NCBI GenBank assembly: GCA_005784505.1
Contig: VCAZ01000045.1
Coordinates: forward strand, 2,206,501-2,270,500
DNA: 64,000 nucleotides
Direction of reading: 5' to 3'
Source of the DNA: Bagarius yarrelli
Lineage: Eukaryota > Chordata > Actinopteri > Siluriformes > Sisoridae
The position numbers and the translations under genes were made by a program. The notes beneath the pieces are model-generated. The model had not been told where the DNA came from, did not search any database, and saw only the letters and a list, made by a program, of their open reading frames with translations. Below, piece by piece: positions 1-11,682 of this stretch; within the stretch, counting starts at the first letter, position 1; each line of letters opens with the position of its first letter.

Positions 1-1400
1 AACTGTACTTTTATTTTAAAAACACAAATAAAAAAAAAAAAAACGGTAGGAAAAGATTTTAAGTTTTGACAACTGGCTTTGTCTGAGCTAAAGTAAATTT
101 AAAAAAAGATGTACCCCTAGTATGCATATTCATATAATTAGCAACCTAGAAATAATCTGGAAAAATCTCAGAACCTTGTGTACATACTGCAGCTAGATAA
201 CAGAAATATGGCCTGGCCGGGCTGGTCTCTGATTGAGTTTAAATGCAGGAAATAATGCATAATTTAGGACTCTGCTTCGGGCTGTTGCTGTGATACAGGA
301 CTTAGGGTGATTTATTATTCTAAAAAGCAACCAAACAGCCTAAGTAAATAAAGAACTTTAAAGGAATAGCATCACAGCAGGTGTCCCAAATGGTGGTGAG
401 GGCTTCATGCTGTGATAAGAGGTCTTAATAGAATCTCTTCTAACAAGTTGATCCTGGCCATTGATAAAAAAGTGTTGTTTAGGTCAGCGTACATAAATTT
501 AGAGTCATTGGAAAAAAAAAATGGCTTCCTGACGCTTATCGGGGTGGGTTTGCAGTCAGTTCTTAGGTAGTTTTAGATGTTATTGTCCATAAGTTTGGAA
601 AAATGTGGAATCTGTAGAGATATATGCAGAGATATTTAGAATATATGTGTTTTATTATGGTTAAACACTGTGCCTCTGTCAGTAGTCGCATGAAGTACTT
701 CCACATTATATAAACGGATAAAAATCTTATGTATGTATGTCTATGTATCGTAATTAAAATATGCAAAAAGTTTCCAAATGTCCCACTACTCTGCCCGGAT
801 GTCGAAAAATGCTTACAATGTACATGTTTTTATCCCAAGGGCCTATATTTAAGATGCACTCGTTTAACATCATGTTAAACATTATCCAACCAATCAAATT
901 GGTGCACAATCAAATTGTATGTCACATGTCCATATCAGCATGGCGGATGCCGTACATCGGAATTTTCTTCATACTACCAATAAACATATTATATAGAACA
1001 TACTTATTTACTAGTCGGGAAGTAAATGTAGTACATACTTATGTAATATGTGATTTCAGGCGAAGCATGGATCTTTCTTTGACAGATAAATAGATTAATG
1101 TAACGTCAAATCTTTTAGTATGGTAGGTCTGCCTTAAGACTTTCTCTGTTCTGTCACAAAGATGTCAGGACAGTCAATTCACTGGCTGTCTGCAGGAGTC
1201 GATTGAAGATCTACCTGTCTCTAATACCTGGCACTTGACATTTAGCATGAATAAAACAGGTTTTTTTTTAGCATTGCTCTGTTTATTGATGAGATTCCGA
1301 GCACTGTTTTACATCTGTCTGGATAATGGCAACTGCTAAATAATGTTAATGTAAATGTTTCTGTAAACAGATCACTTACAGAGGATGATGGTACTAAAAT
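1..1400. other. unassigned AT-rich DNA
   Basis: No coding region, RNA gene or recognisable mobile element was found here. The 110-codon plus-strand frame at 761-1093 has no domain, no compositional sign of coding and no sensible splice context, and is read as a chance frame. Confidence 0.5.
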
Positions 1401-1527
1401 GTGCTGGTTGGACTGCTTATTAGAAATTTGTGACTTTAAATCCCATAACTAAGCTTGTACTACTGGACCCTTAAGCAGGGCCCCAAACCTCTTAACTGCT
1501 CAATTGTAAATCGGTCTGGATTAGGTC
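1401..1527 (+). repeat. decayed tRNA-derived SINE (family 1), partial
   Basis: The stretch keeps the order of the family 1 SINE: the 'gttggactgct' part of the tRNA-like head, a worn B box, then the central block 'ggacccttaagcagggcccc' and 'ttaactgctcaattgtaa', ending in a degraded 'tcggtctggatta' that corresponds to the conserved CGCTCTGGATAA block. The A-box end and the tail are missing. Confidence 0.6.
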
Positions 1528-2363
1528 CAAATACTGTCATTTTTATTTCTGTTTTTATATTTTTCAAGTCTAGGTTACTTTAGTCTTACTATAATTCATT
1601 CCCCACAGCTGTGGCTAATGTTATTGTCATTCAGATTTAATTTCCCATTCAGACCCAATTTTTGTCCAATCCTTTGACCAACAAGGCTTATTATTTTATA
1701 TATATATACATTGTTTTTGACTTGATTTTTGTTTAATTTAAATTTATTTTATTTTCCTCTTACTATAATAGTAAATGCCACCTCACCACCACTTGACCTT
1801 TTACGTCAGGCCGTTTTTACCATGGTGGACCACGGAAGTCTGTGGTTTCCTCAAAGCCTCTAACTTTCGCCTGCTTACATTGTGTGTGTTTGTTCTGCAC
1901 TGTGTTCCCCCTACGTTAGATCCTGTGTACCTTAAATACTTCCTTCAATCCAAAGTGGCCCTGACCAGAATTTAGGAATAACACAATTACATACATATAT
2001 TTTATATCAGTATTGTACATATAAATTAAAATCAGAAGAAGTGTATACGGTAATGGACAGCTTGCTATGATGAATTATAGGTGTATAAAGGTTTTAGAGC
2101 AACATATGCTCCCCTCCAGACCGCGTCTATTTTAGGGAAGACCTTTTAAATTTTAGCAGGACATTGCAAAACCACATACTGCAGCAATGGCCTGGTATTT
2201 AAAATATTGCTTATATTGTAAATAAAAAATAATAGATTGTATGAATGAAAAGGCTTTTAGTTTTCATTTTATTCAAATAAAAATGTAAAGATTATGATTT
2301 ATTATTATTATTATTATTAGCATTAGCTATGGGAAGCTTTAAGTTTAATATTATATATGGGGG

Positions 2364-2406
<43 letters not shown>

Positions 2407-3499
2407 CATACATTTTATACATATAACCAAGCACTTACTTATTGAGTGTGACATCTCCTCTGCTATTGAATGTCGGTTTCGGCTTTGGAAATGTCTTCTG
2501 ATAATTAGTTAAAAAAATACATGATGTATAGATTGTAAAAGGGAAAGGGACCCAGCAGGGGGCACTGGAAGAGTAGTTTTGATCAAGACGCCCCCTAAAC
2601 GTTATTATTTTAATTATTTTTTTTTTTTGTTATTTATTTATTTACTGGCTAATAGTTTCCATTCTAGTTTATGTTGTAGAAAGCTTTAATACTATTTTTT
2701 ATTTATTCTTTTATTCTGACGTTGGCTGCTTGGACCTTTGATCAACCAGAGACATGGAAATCATACAAATCTATTTCATCCAAATGTACAGGTGGCTGTT
2801 ATATTTGCAATAATATGTAAGTTTTATTCATTGCGAAGAAAATCAAAATAAAGTGTGGCAAAAAAAGCCCCCCTTCTCAAGTACCCATTTATCCTGTACT
2901 ACTTTATAACACCAGGAGTTTAGAGTGACCAGGTCTGCTTGCTGATTCTTTTCTCTTATTTTTTCCCGTGTGGATCTTTTTTGTAATTTAGATATTCCAA
3001 CCTAAAATCAGCTTGACAGGTGCAGAGTCATGAACACCCTGATCATCGGAACACTACCGTACACAAATCTTGAGTTCTCATTAATAATATCCGTAGCCTT
3101 GAATTGCTACCAGAGTTGTTTACTTGACACTCTTCTATTATATTCAAGACTGAGGCTACGCTGTCAGTGTTTTGTTATACTTCGAATGGATTGAGTTAGA
3201 TTCCAAAGTACAGTTCTTTTTCAAAGCTGCCAAATATTAGTGACTGAATTCATTTTTCAAACATGACATCTGAATAATGTATTTTCTTGTGTATTTTCAG
3301 GATTTGTGGTGCTGCATAACCCTTAAAACTATTAACTAAGCATTAAAAAAAATCAACCAAAAAAAAAATCTGAAGAAAACTTTTATTAAAGCATCTATAA
3401 TTATTTATAAGGCAATCAAATGTAACATTTTTTTGTAACATTGTGTATTTAAAAGATATATTTAAGGGATAAAGAGTAGAAATAGCTGTGGGCTCCTCT
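1528..3499. other. unassigned AT-rich DNA with microsatellites
   Basis: Contains an ATT-rich tract near 2296-2320 and a pure TA tract at 2365-2400. The remainder holds nothing recognisable. The 66-codon plus frame at 1775-1975 has no recognisable similarity. Confidence 0.5.
2365..2400. repeat. (TA)n microsatellite
   Basis: Eighteen uninterrupted TA dinucleotides, followed by a CA/TA-mixed stretch. Confidence 0.95.
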
Positions 3500-3532
3500 A
3501 AAAGTGTTGTACAATAATTGTACAACACTTTT
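3500..3532. repeat. 33-bp perfect palindrome (16-bp arms, 1-nt centre)
   Basis: The left arm AAAAGTGTTGTACAAT is exactly the reverse complement of the right arm ATTGTACAACACTTTT, with a single A between them at 3516. The match stops at 3499/3533. Nothing around it looks like a gene, so a terminator or RNA role cannot be assigned. Confidence 0.95.
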
Positions 3533-3583
3533 TTTACAAAACAAAAATGTACAGAAATAATATAACAATATAATATTCAACTG

Positions 3584-3797
3584 TATTGTCATTGTGAAAG
3601 GTACATGTACAGAGCCAATGAAATGCATTAAATGCATTTTTCGCATATCCCATCTTAGTAAGTTGGGGGTCAGAGCGCAGGGTCAGCTATGATACAGCGC
3701 CCCTGGAGCAGGAAGGGTTAAGGGTCTTGCTCAAGGACCCAACAGGTGTTTCTGGTCTTCAGATCAGCAACTCAACACCTTAACCACCACTGCCCCA
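3584..3797 (-). mobile_element. tRNA-derived SINE, family 2 (V-SINE-like body with L2-type tail)
   Basis: Read on the minus strand: a tRNA-like head with 'ggtggttaaggtgttgag', then the central block 'ttgagcaagacccttaaccc', then 'tgacccTGCGCTCTGACC', then 'gggatatgcgaaaaatgca' and a tail containing 'atttcattggctctgtac' and 'cacaatgacaat'. The tail matches the L2-type LINE 3' end at 27.26 kb. The same body occurs at 14.76, 58.06 and 63.82 kb. Confidence 0.85.
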
Positions 3798-5975
3798 AAG
3801 CCACCACTGAAATGTAAAAATTAAGAATAAAAACAAACGTATTTAAATCCATCGTTAATTAGCAAGCTAGAAGCGACAGTGGGCAAAAAAACCCCCAAAC
3901 CCTAAGATACAAGGAAGAAACTTCTGGGAGGACCTCTGATATCAAGCACAATATCACTGTCCCTATTACATTATGTTGTATGTTTGTGCTTTCTGACTTT
4001 TAAACAAGACATTATTATATACCATTAATAAACATCACAGAATTTATTGCTAGTTCTGGAATGTTCTTTTGGTAATCGCCAGGGTTGTAAATAGCTTAGG
4101 GAATTACTAAAACCTATGCTTTCACCTTAATGGCTATATAATCAGTTGGAAGTTCAGAAACAACTACAGTATAAACCAGACTTGTTCAGTAAGTGTCTAA
4201 TAGTTTGCCTTATGTTTATCATTCAAACTTTTTTTTAAGTAAAATGCCAACTTTTAAAACTTTGGAAAAAAAATTGGACTTACAAAATAAGTCACCTGTT
4301 AAAAAGTTAACTTAAAAAGAAAGATGCCTTAAACGAGATTATTATACATAAAAGTAATTAAAATTGTTCGATGATTAATAGCGTGAAGATTTCCGTGACT
4401 AAAAAATGTATAAAATTGAAAAACTTTTTAAAAGACATTTATTAAATTCCTATTAAATTATCTTCAAGTTAGTTAAGTTGTTTAAGTGGTTTGCCATATA
4501 AAGCTAATAGCAACTTTTTTTTTCTTTTTTTTTTTACTACAACATTGTAATAGTTGTTACCTTATATAAGTAAAGTAACTGATTACATCTTAATTTGAAC
4601 TTTTTACTTTCTTTTGGATATTTTCAACTAAATTTTTAAACATTCAGACCAGGCGGAATTAACCAAAAGCTTTTTAACAGCTATGTGGATTATTATAATT
4701 TGCAGACGTGATGCGCAGCGAATTCAATCTCGAGAACCAATCAAAAGCATCAGAATATCACCGCTTTAATAAACGGCTTTAGCAGAAAGCATCATGCAAA
4801 AGAAAACAGGCAAAACAACTAATTATTATTTAGCATATCCAAAAGATACGTTTAATAATTAACTTTTAATAGTTTCCAAAGGAAACACTTCGATGTAACC
4901 ATATTTGTCGTCTTTACCATTTTCATAAGTGACTAATTTCAAAATTAACTAACAAATAACTGACATTTATTTTGTAAATAAATTATGTGACTTAGTTACG
5001 TTTAACCAGTTACTCCCCCAATACTTTAAGATACACTGGCTAGGTGCCTAAAAAAGAAAGTCAATACTAAAAAAGAAAGTCAATACTTTATTATTAATGT
5101 TAACTAGATTAGTTGCCTCAGTCTTTGTTATCCAAGGTGAGAAAAGTCAATTCAACTATAAATTAACAAATTGACTGGGATTTGAACAAATTTAATCCAA
5201 GGCTTTGTTTTAATTATCATTAACTTAAAAAATAAAAATTATTTTTTGTTTTATGAAAGTCAACTTGCCAAAAAAAATGTATTTAAATAAATCAGATAAC
5301 ATAAGCAAAATCAAACTAAAAGCAGCCTTATGGAAAATAGCTACACTCAAAAGATATCTTCTTATACTACCAGATTATTAAATATTTAAATGGATATAAA
5401 ACTTTAATTAAAAAGTCGACTTAAAAAAATTAAAAAACGTCAGGTTAAACAAAAAGAAAAACTAATGATAAAAATATTTTACTGTAAATGAACAAAAAAG
5501 GCAACTTTTAGAAATGTTACCAATGAGATAATTATACATTAAAGTAATTAAAATATTTGTAGAATTGTTCGAATATTTTGATATTTTTGAACATTAAGAT
5601 TTTAGTGACTTAAAAAATCTATTTATATAATTGAAAATATTTAATAATACATTTAGCAAGAAGATTTAAATAAAATGAATTCCCATTAAATGCCTTAATT
5701 CTAAAGTCAATTCAATTGTTTAACTGGGTTGCCAAGTTAAAGCTTTTTGCAACCCTTTTTACATTTTAGACCCCAGTGTTATGGAGTTTATACATATCCT
5801 TCCACCGCTAACAATAACTTAAAACCTGATCATAAAAACCAACCCTTCATTCTATTTCTCTCAAGCTGAAAGTTTGTACTGTAGTAATGTTTGGCTAGAG
5901 ATCAATGGGTTGCATAAAAACATCGGTAGCCTCAGGGCTCTGCTTTGACAGCCAGTGGAATCCAAAACCTTGCCC
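3798..5975. other. unassigned AT-rich DNA
   Basis: Very A+T-rich with no gene or assignable element. A short direct duplication of about 19 bp (aaaaaagaaagtcaatac twice) lies at 5049-5086. Similar phrases (for example 'attatacat.aaagtaattaaaat') recur at about 4341 and 5530, hinting at an old internal duplication that I could not delimit. Confidence 0.45.
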
Positions 5976-6143
5976 TTTACATTTACAGGATTTGGCAGAC
6001 AACTTATCCAGAGCGACTTACATTTATCTCTTTTATACAACTGCGCAGTTGGGGGTTAAGAGCCTTGCTCAGGGGCCCAGTTGTGGTAGATTGGTGGTGC
6101 TGGGAATCAGCAGTCCAACATTTTAACCCCTAGGCTACCACTT
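5976..6143 (-). mobile_element. tRNA-derived SINE, family 1 (V-SINE-like)
   Basis: The plus strand shows the inverted family 1 order: 'tttacatttacaggatttgg' (tail), 'cagacaacttatccagagcg' (conserved 3' block), 'ggggttaagagccttgctca' (central block), then a worn tRNA-like head ending 'ccaacattttaacccctagg'. The two overlapping plus-strand frames of 62-73 codons across it are translations of the SINE and not genes. Confidence 0.85.
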
Positions 6144-6851
6144 TGCGCTTTTTAGAAAGGATTGTGTCCGGATCCTTGGTGCAGCTCATTGAATACACAT
6201 GAAGCCAGCAGGATTGTTTGAGTTTGTTCTGCTTGGGGTGTGTAATATTATGCATTTTGGTGATGTGGTCAAAGGAAGAAGTGTCTAGGCAGAATTCCAC
6301 AGATGCACTGCATTAACATCTGTTTTGCTATGGAAAGTAAAAAAAAAAGTTCAAGAGTTACATGAATACTTGAAAGGTATTTCCAAGATCTTTTTTTTTA
6401 ACTGAGCAGCTTTGAGGCTGTGATTGTTCAGCACTGAACAAAAAGTTGCAAATTGAAATCCTACATGTGATGAAAAGCATGGCTCTTGCCCTAAAGCATG
6501 ACCTGTGACTGAACAGCTTTGTTTGGATTGGATTCTGCCTCAACTGGATAAATTAAAAATGTTCACTTGTTACAACACCGGTTTAGTTTAAGTCTATCCC
6601 ATGTAGAAGTGCTCTGTTATACCTGTAGTAATAATTACTTAGTAATATTAGATGCAGTACCTTTTGGCACCTAGGGCATCGAACGCTGCAAGGGTGCAAA
6701 TGAGAGCCAAAAAGTCTAGAAATTAATTAGAAAGGTGGTAAAAATGTAATAATCGTTCAATAGAAGTAAATATTAATCATAGAACAAATAACATATTAAA
6801 CAAGTTCTGTATTTGTTCTTTTGGGTGGATTTGTTCTTACCTTATTTTGTC
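6144..6851. other. unassigned DNA
   Basis: No gene or assignable repeat seen. The 61-codon minus frame at 6358-6543 shows no domain. Confidence 0.4.
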
Positions 6852-6986
6852 CAATTAAACACGCCTGAACCAACTAATCAAGGGGTCACTAGATATACTT
6901 GAAACTTACAAGTAGGTGTGTTGAGGCAGGTTGAAGCTAAACTCTGCAGGACACCAACCCTCCAGGACCAAGTTTGGACACCCCTG
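6852..6986. repeat. fragment of a non-autonomous hAT-type repeat
   Basis: The text 'acacgcctgaaccaactaat' followed by 'gtaggtgtgttgaggcaggt' and the end 'ccaagtttggacacccctg' matches a repeat end I know as common in fish genomes, whose terminus reads CAGGGGTGTCC on the opposite strand. Only one terminus is clear, so the boundary at the left is approximate. Confidence 0.6.
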
Positions 6987-7029
6987 GTCTGGGCAATGGG
7001 GTCAACAAATCTTTACATGTGTGGGTTTT

Positions 7030-7110
7030 GGGCAGGGTTGGGCATGTTACTTCTTTATAGCTACTAGTTACGTCACAAGTAACTGAGTTAGAGTTTGTTC
7101 AGAGATTCGA
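7030..7110. repeat. possible hAT repeat scrap
   Basis: 'gggttgggcatgttacttc' followed by 'tagttacgtcacaagtaact' resembles terminal parts of short fish hAT elements with TAACT/AGTTA-rich ends, such as the one at 31.7 kb. Too short and worn to delimit. Confidence 0.3.
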
Positions 7111-7219
7111 TTTTCGATTTACCACCAGCATGGGGAGACACGTTCTCCCTGGTCATAAGTCGCATGTTACATAAACAAATCTTCCCTTTCACCTCAATAA
7201 GGTGTAACATTATTTCTTA

Positions 7220-7400
7220 ACTGAAACCAAGAGGTCCAAATGCTTCTCCATCATGACAATATCCCCATGCACAAAGCCCCAGCGCTCCATTAAGGTAGAT
7301 AATTTACCAAGGTTAAGGTAGAAGAACCTAACCTCAACCCAATTGAACACCTTTGAAATCAATGTTGATGGCACCCCAGACCTTGTCACCCAACATTAGT
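7220..7400 (+). pseudogene. Tc1/mariner transposase scrap
   Basis: Contains 'catgacaatatccccatgca' followed by 'cacaaagccccagcgctcca', then 'cctcaacccaattgaacacc', matching the DNA that encodes the transposase catalytic region (QxDNxP-H-KA, then DLNPIEH around the last acidic residue). It lacks the rest of the gene and contains stops. Confidence 0.65.
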
Positions 7401-7514
7401 ATCCATCTATCCATATTCCTAAGTGGACAATCCATCCAATGTCTAAACTTATTTTAGACAAATTTTAGGAAATATTTTGAAAGGACAAAGAAAAAAATAT
7501 ATATAGGTGTGATA

Positions 7515-7610
7515 AAGGAGGACCCGAAGTTATACTGGGTGTGTGTAAGGAGGTTGTAGAGGATAGGGCTAGGTAGATGCAGCTATTATAGACTTACTGC
7601 CCGTCCCTGG
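7515..7610 (+). pseudogene. RTE-type LINE reverse-transcriptase C-terminus scrap
   Basis: 'ggaggttgtagaggatag' followed by 'ggctaggtagatgcag' parallels the better copy at 61.66 kb (…KEDVENRVRWRRM…). One in-frame stop is visible (CTAGG-TAG). Confidence 0.5.
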
Positions 7611-8299
7611 AAAAAATGGACAGTGATTGAAAATGTGTCATCAGTTTTAATTGAAAAACTGAAGCAGATTGGGTTGATTTTCCCCCACATCCCAGAATCC
7701 CACTTTTTCCTTACCGCTGACTTTATAGGCGTATTTTGAGAGCTATACTATACCTGAACGCACAGTGAAATTTTGATCCACACTGACAGCAATGGCAGTG
7801 TATTCCATTACTGAAGTAGTGCTGCAAATTCCTATATTTCTATCGCACCACAATGCGAAGTGACTCACCCCCTCGTCTGTGCACCGTCTAGTCACTATGT
7901 ATAATTAAACCCACAGGGATGGTATTATCTGAAATAGTGGAAATGTTAGTATATACTGTAGAAAAGAAAATAAATATCCTGCTGGCGGTCAGACCGGCAT
8001 ACTGATTTTTCCATGTTGGAAATGTAGTGGCTTTCTACTTGTATCCGGGTCAGCTCCAAAGGTTTGAAGGTCTCCTGGCATGCTTATAAAACTTTTGATT
8101 GTGTATAAAGTGTATAATGAAAAAATATATATTTAAACCAGTTTGTAGATTTCTATTACAGATGTAACTCAGATGACAATATTTGTATGAATTGTACAAA
8201 AATATCTGTCAAGAATATAGCTTGATCCTTCGATAAGTAAGTAATCATCTGACTTGGGTGTATTAAATGATAATCAGAGGGACCAATGTTGCAAAATAA
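7611..8299. other. unassigned DNA
   Basis: Nothing recognised. Confidence 0.4.
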
Positions 8300-8590
8300 G
8301 GCAATAATCGAATAGCATTGTCAATAAACATGCAAAGGTCAGTAGACAAAGCACAGCAAGTCCAAACAAACAAATCCAAAACTTTCGGCAGAAGTCAACG
8401 TAATGCAAAGATCAGAAAATTAGATAAACATGAAATAACCGGTTGGTAAAGTCGCCTAGGCAAACAATACTACAAAACGCGTGGTCTGAGATGCTAGCTT
8501 AGAAAGCTAGCAACAGGGAGCGCAAGCGGAAGTAGCACTAGTTTTCCTGTACCAGACGACCTCTGGTGGTAGGAGGTCAGAATAGTTACA
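8300..8590. repeat. dispersed LTR-like repeat, copy 1
   Basis: Shares the block 'ggtaaagtcgcctaggcaaa'-caat, then a purine-rich 'aacagggagcgcaagcggaa'-gta segment and an end 'cctctggtggtaggaggtca', in the same order as 43.15-43.30 kb. It may be part of an LTR retroelement or of a non-autonomous derivative. Boundaries are estimates. Confidence 0.45.
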
Positions 8591-9648
8591 CTTTTTTTAA
8601 TATCTTCTGCCCTTTTTCAAGTTTTTCTTTATGGTTAGTTGGGTTTAATGTCTAGACACACCTGTTTAAGAGGATCTGTGATTATTTTAAACAGAGAATT
8701 AAACTAAATTTTGCAAAAGGTGGCAGTGGTTAATTACCCGAGTTTAACCCTTTTTATTTTAAGATGTGTTTTGACGTGCTACAATAATTTGGATGTACAG
8801 GTCTGCATTTAAAAAAAAAAATGTATATATACCCAGTTAAGTTTTAGGGGGCAAAAAAAATCTGAAATAAGGCGATAAAACTCATACAGAATCATGAATC
8901 GTTTGTTAGAAACTAGGGAAAAGACTTTACCTCCAATTATTAAAAAAAAAAAATCTTGCATCTTCAAATCGTCAAATTATCCATGCAAAATTAGCTCATT
9001 CTTGGTCAACCCTCTGTAATGGATTACAACCTTAAATTACAACACAAATTTTCCACATGATACAACTGTAATGATTGTTAGGGATAATATTTGCTTAGTG
9101 CAGGGGAATAAACATACAGCTACATCTATGGGGCCTTGTACCCTATTATATGTACCGTTGTTGCTATGTGATCTATAGCTTGAAGTTTTTGCTCTTTCCC
9201 TCATTATATATTTCTTTTATGTATCTGAGTTTGGTGTAGCAAAATAGTGATGTTTGCCACTAGGGCCTGCAATACCATGAGTATATATATTTATATTGTA
9301 ACAAACAGCAGGAATTTGGCACAATTTAAAGAACATAAAAAAGACTACATTACATTTTTAGATGCCCTCATACAAACAAAGTGTACAGCAAAGGAGACAT
9401 TTTTATCCCTAGCTGATTAAGTTTGTTTACCCCTTTAACAAAAAAAAAAAAAAAGATCAGTCTAGAATTTGACTGGTAGGGTTATTCTAACAGTGAGTCA
9501 GAATAAAAAAAAAACAGAAAAAAATGCATTCCGAAAAAAAAAAAAAAAGTTTAGAAATTCAATTGCATTTTAATAAGTAAAAAAATAAATATAACTCCTT
9601 ATAAAACCTTGCTTCTAATCTCAACTCATTGCCTGTATATAAGACACT
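8591..9648. other. unassigned AT-rich DNA with A-tracts
   Basis: Several A-runs (for example 9440-9454 and 9534-9548). No gene or assignable element. Confidence 0.45.
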
Positions 9649-10140
9649 AGGCAGCCAGAAATCTTGCTGGTTTTTCTTGGAGTTAATCAAATTCCAAACT
9701 TTCCACCATGGCCAAGACCAAAGAGCTGTCCAAGAATGTCAGGGACAAGATTGTAGACCATCACCAAGCAGCTTGGTAAGAAGGTGAGAAGAGATGGTGC
9801 GATTATTCACAAATGGATAGAACACAAATTAACCATCAATCCAAGAGTAACTAAAAGACCCAAACACTGTTCCAAAATGGCAATGCCCCTGTGCACAAAG
9901 CACTCCAAGTTCCAAAAAAGGCATGGGGTATTCCGGTTGGAGAAGAGAAACTGTTTTGCACAGTGCCCTGACCTCAACCCCACTGAACTTTTGGGTTAAA
10001 CTATAGACCTCTTCAACCAACTTAGATACACACTTTATTACAGGAGTAAAACTAAATGTTGGCATGGGGCATAGGATGCTTGAAATCACATAGTTTTAAT
10101 AGGCGAGTGTCTGGATACTTCTCGTATACAGTATATTTTT
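9649..10140 (+). mobile_element. chimeric non-autonomous Tc1 derivative, copy A
   Basis: The left part encodes a worn transposase N-terminus (MAKTKELSKNVRDKIVDHHQ at about 9708). It then jumps to 'gcgattattcacaaatggat' and on to the catalytic region of a transposase (CFAQCPDLNPTE at about 9955). It ends with 'gtgtctggatacttctcgta', which resembles the GGTGTCCxxATACTTTTG terminal repeat of fish Tc1 MITEs. The central part of a transposase gene is missing. The same architecture recurs at 11.68 kb, so the chimera is a family and not a local accident. Confidence 0.75.
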
Positions 10141-10177
10141 TGTAGATTTTAGGACCCTAGTTAAAGACACTCTTGTC

Positions 10178-10798
10178 ACGAGTCATAGGATTGTGTTTGG
10201 ATACAAAAGCAGTATTTTTATTACTAAAATACATAAAAAGAAAAACAAATCAAAGAACACAACATAAAAAAACAAAAACTAATTTAACAGAACCTGACCG
10301 GACCTGAAAAAACTAGACCATGAACATAAACCTGAAATATAACGCAACATAAACCGAGACAAACTAAAAAACAGAGGTATAAATACACAAACTATTTGGG
10401 GGAAACAATTAACTAAACATTTACATTTACAGCATTTGGCAGATGTTCTTATTCAGAGCGACTTACCTTTATCTCTTTTATACAACTGAGCAATTGGGAG
10501 TTAAGGGCCTTGTTTAGGGGCCCACCAGTGGTGGCTTAGTGGAGCTGGGAAACGTACCTACAGTCTTTGGGTTGGTAGTCCAACACCTTAACCCTGAGCC
10601 ACCACGAAACACCTAAACACAATGAGAAAACAATCAACCAGTGACAGGATGGGGAGACTCACATGACAAGACACAGACAACATAAACAAACATTGAGTAC
10701 ATGGTTTAAAACACTGACGAAGAAAGTCTCTCCGTTTCCCTCGGGTGGCCCGGCAGGGCAACGCACCCGGTAAGCCTGACTGAGTCCTGACAATTCTA
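10178..10798 (-). mobile_element. LTR-like repeat of a recurrent family, interrupted by a SINE
   Basis: Read on the minus strand it begins 'tgtcaggactcagtcaggct', passes the family signature 'gcgttgccctgccgggccac', and ends in a tract encoding the reverse complement of 'aaaagcagtatttttattac'. The SINE at 10419-10605 sits inside it. Related copies are at 18.59 (-), 20.08 (+), 37.61 (-) and 49.69 kb (-). The 'tg' start and the polyA-signal-like AATAAA of the 20 kb copy suggest solo LTRs, but I see no gag or pol. Confidence 0.6.
10419..10605 (-). mobile_element. tRNA-derived SINE, family 1, nested insertion
   Basis: Full inverted family 1 order, from 'atttacatttacagcatttg' (tail) to 'ccttaaccctgagccaccac' (tRNA-like head). 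The flanks 'aactaaac' (10411-10418) and 'acctaaac' (10611-10618) differ by one base and could be remnants of a target-site duplication. Confidence 0.85.
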
Positions 10799-11682
10799 TA
10801 TTAAATATACTACAAGTAGCAAAAATATTGCGTGTTATATACGATAACCATTTTACTTTCAATTTCTTTTACTTATAAATAATTGGTATTTAGATCTAGT
10901 TTATTTATAAGCACGGATCAAAAAAGGAGTATTGGGTGCACATGACATTCAAATCCTGACACAGCTATCCGAAAAAATTGTATAATTTGTAAATGTTACA
11001 TTAGAAACTCGCTGTCTACTTTATTTATTTTTACAATTATCCAATCAGCTGATAAATATCAATAAAACAAAACAGAGAGAAATCGGTTATGACTCAGGAA
11101 GTGGCTGCTTCCAAGCGCTTCACTCGAACACAGTGGTAACCAATAAAGATATAATTTGGGCAAGAAAGACATTTTACAGCATGCTACTTAATTCAGCATA
11201 TTTTTCAAGTCATTGGTGGCAGTGCTGCTGTGCTTGGGGCAAGAATTCACCTGAAGACATTTGTTAAGTTATGTAAAAGGCATTCGCTGAGGTGACATTT
11301 GCTTTCTGAGCACATATTTTTAGGTGTGATCGAGAAAACTGTTTACATACAGTGGATATTTCCTCAACACGAGTCTGGAGACATAGATACAGACAAATCC
11401 CTCTCAGTCTTAATGAGCTTCCTGTAGGGCCGAATGTAAATCATTTGGACTTCAGCCAATTTCTTGTATCCCGAAACCTTCACTGAAATTGTCTTGAAAT
11501 ACAGCGTCGAATAAATGAGCAGATAGAATGTTAAGTTGTTATGTAACATAGCCTTAAACTGACCACAAAGATTTAGTTTTCTTTTAATTTGTTGGACAAC
11601 AATGTAAAGTGTGTTAATAGTACTGCATATATATATAGTGGTTAAGGTGTCTACTCATAGGCATCCGACGTTAATTCCCCAT
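10799..11682. other. unassigned DNA
   Basis: Nothing recognised apart from a short TA run near 11630. Confidence 0.4.

Noticed and set aside
563..1093. Open frames of 67 and 110 codons near the left end
   Set aside because: No domain, no coding-like composition and no splice context; AT-rich DNA gives such frames by chance.
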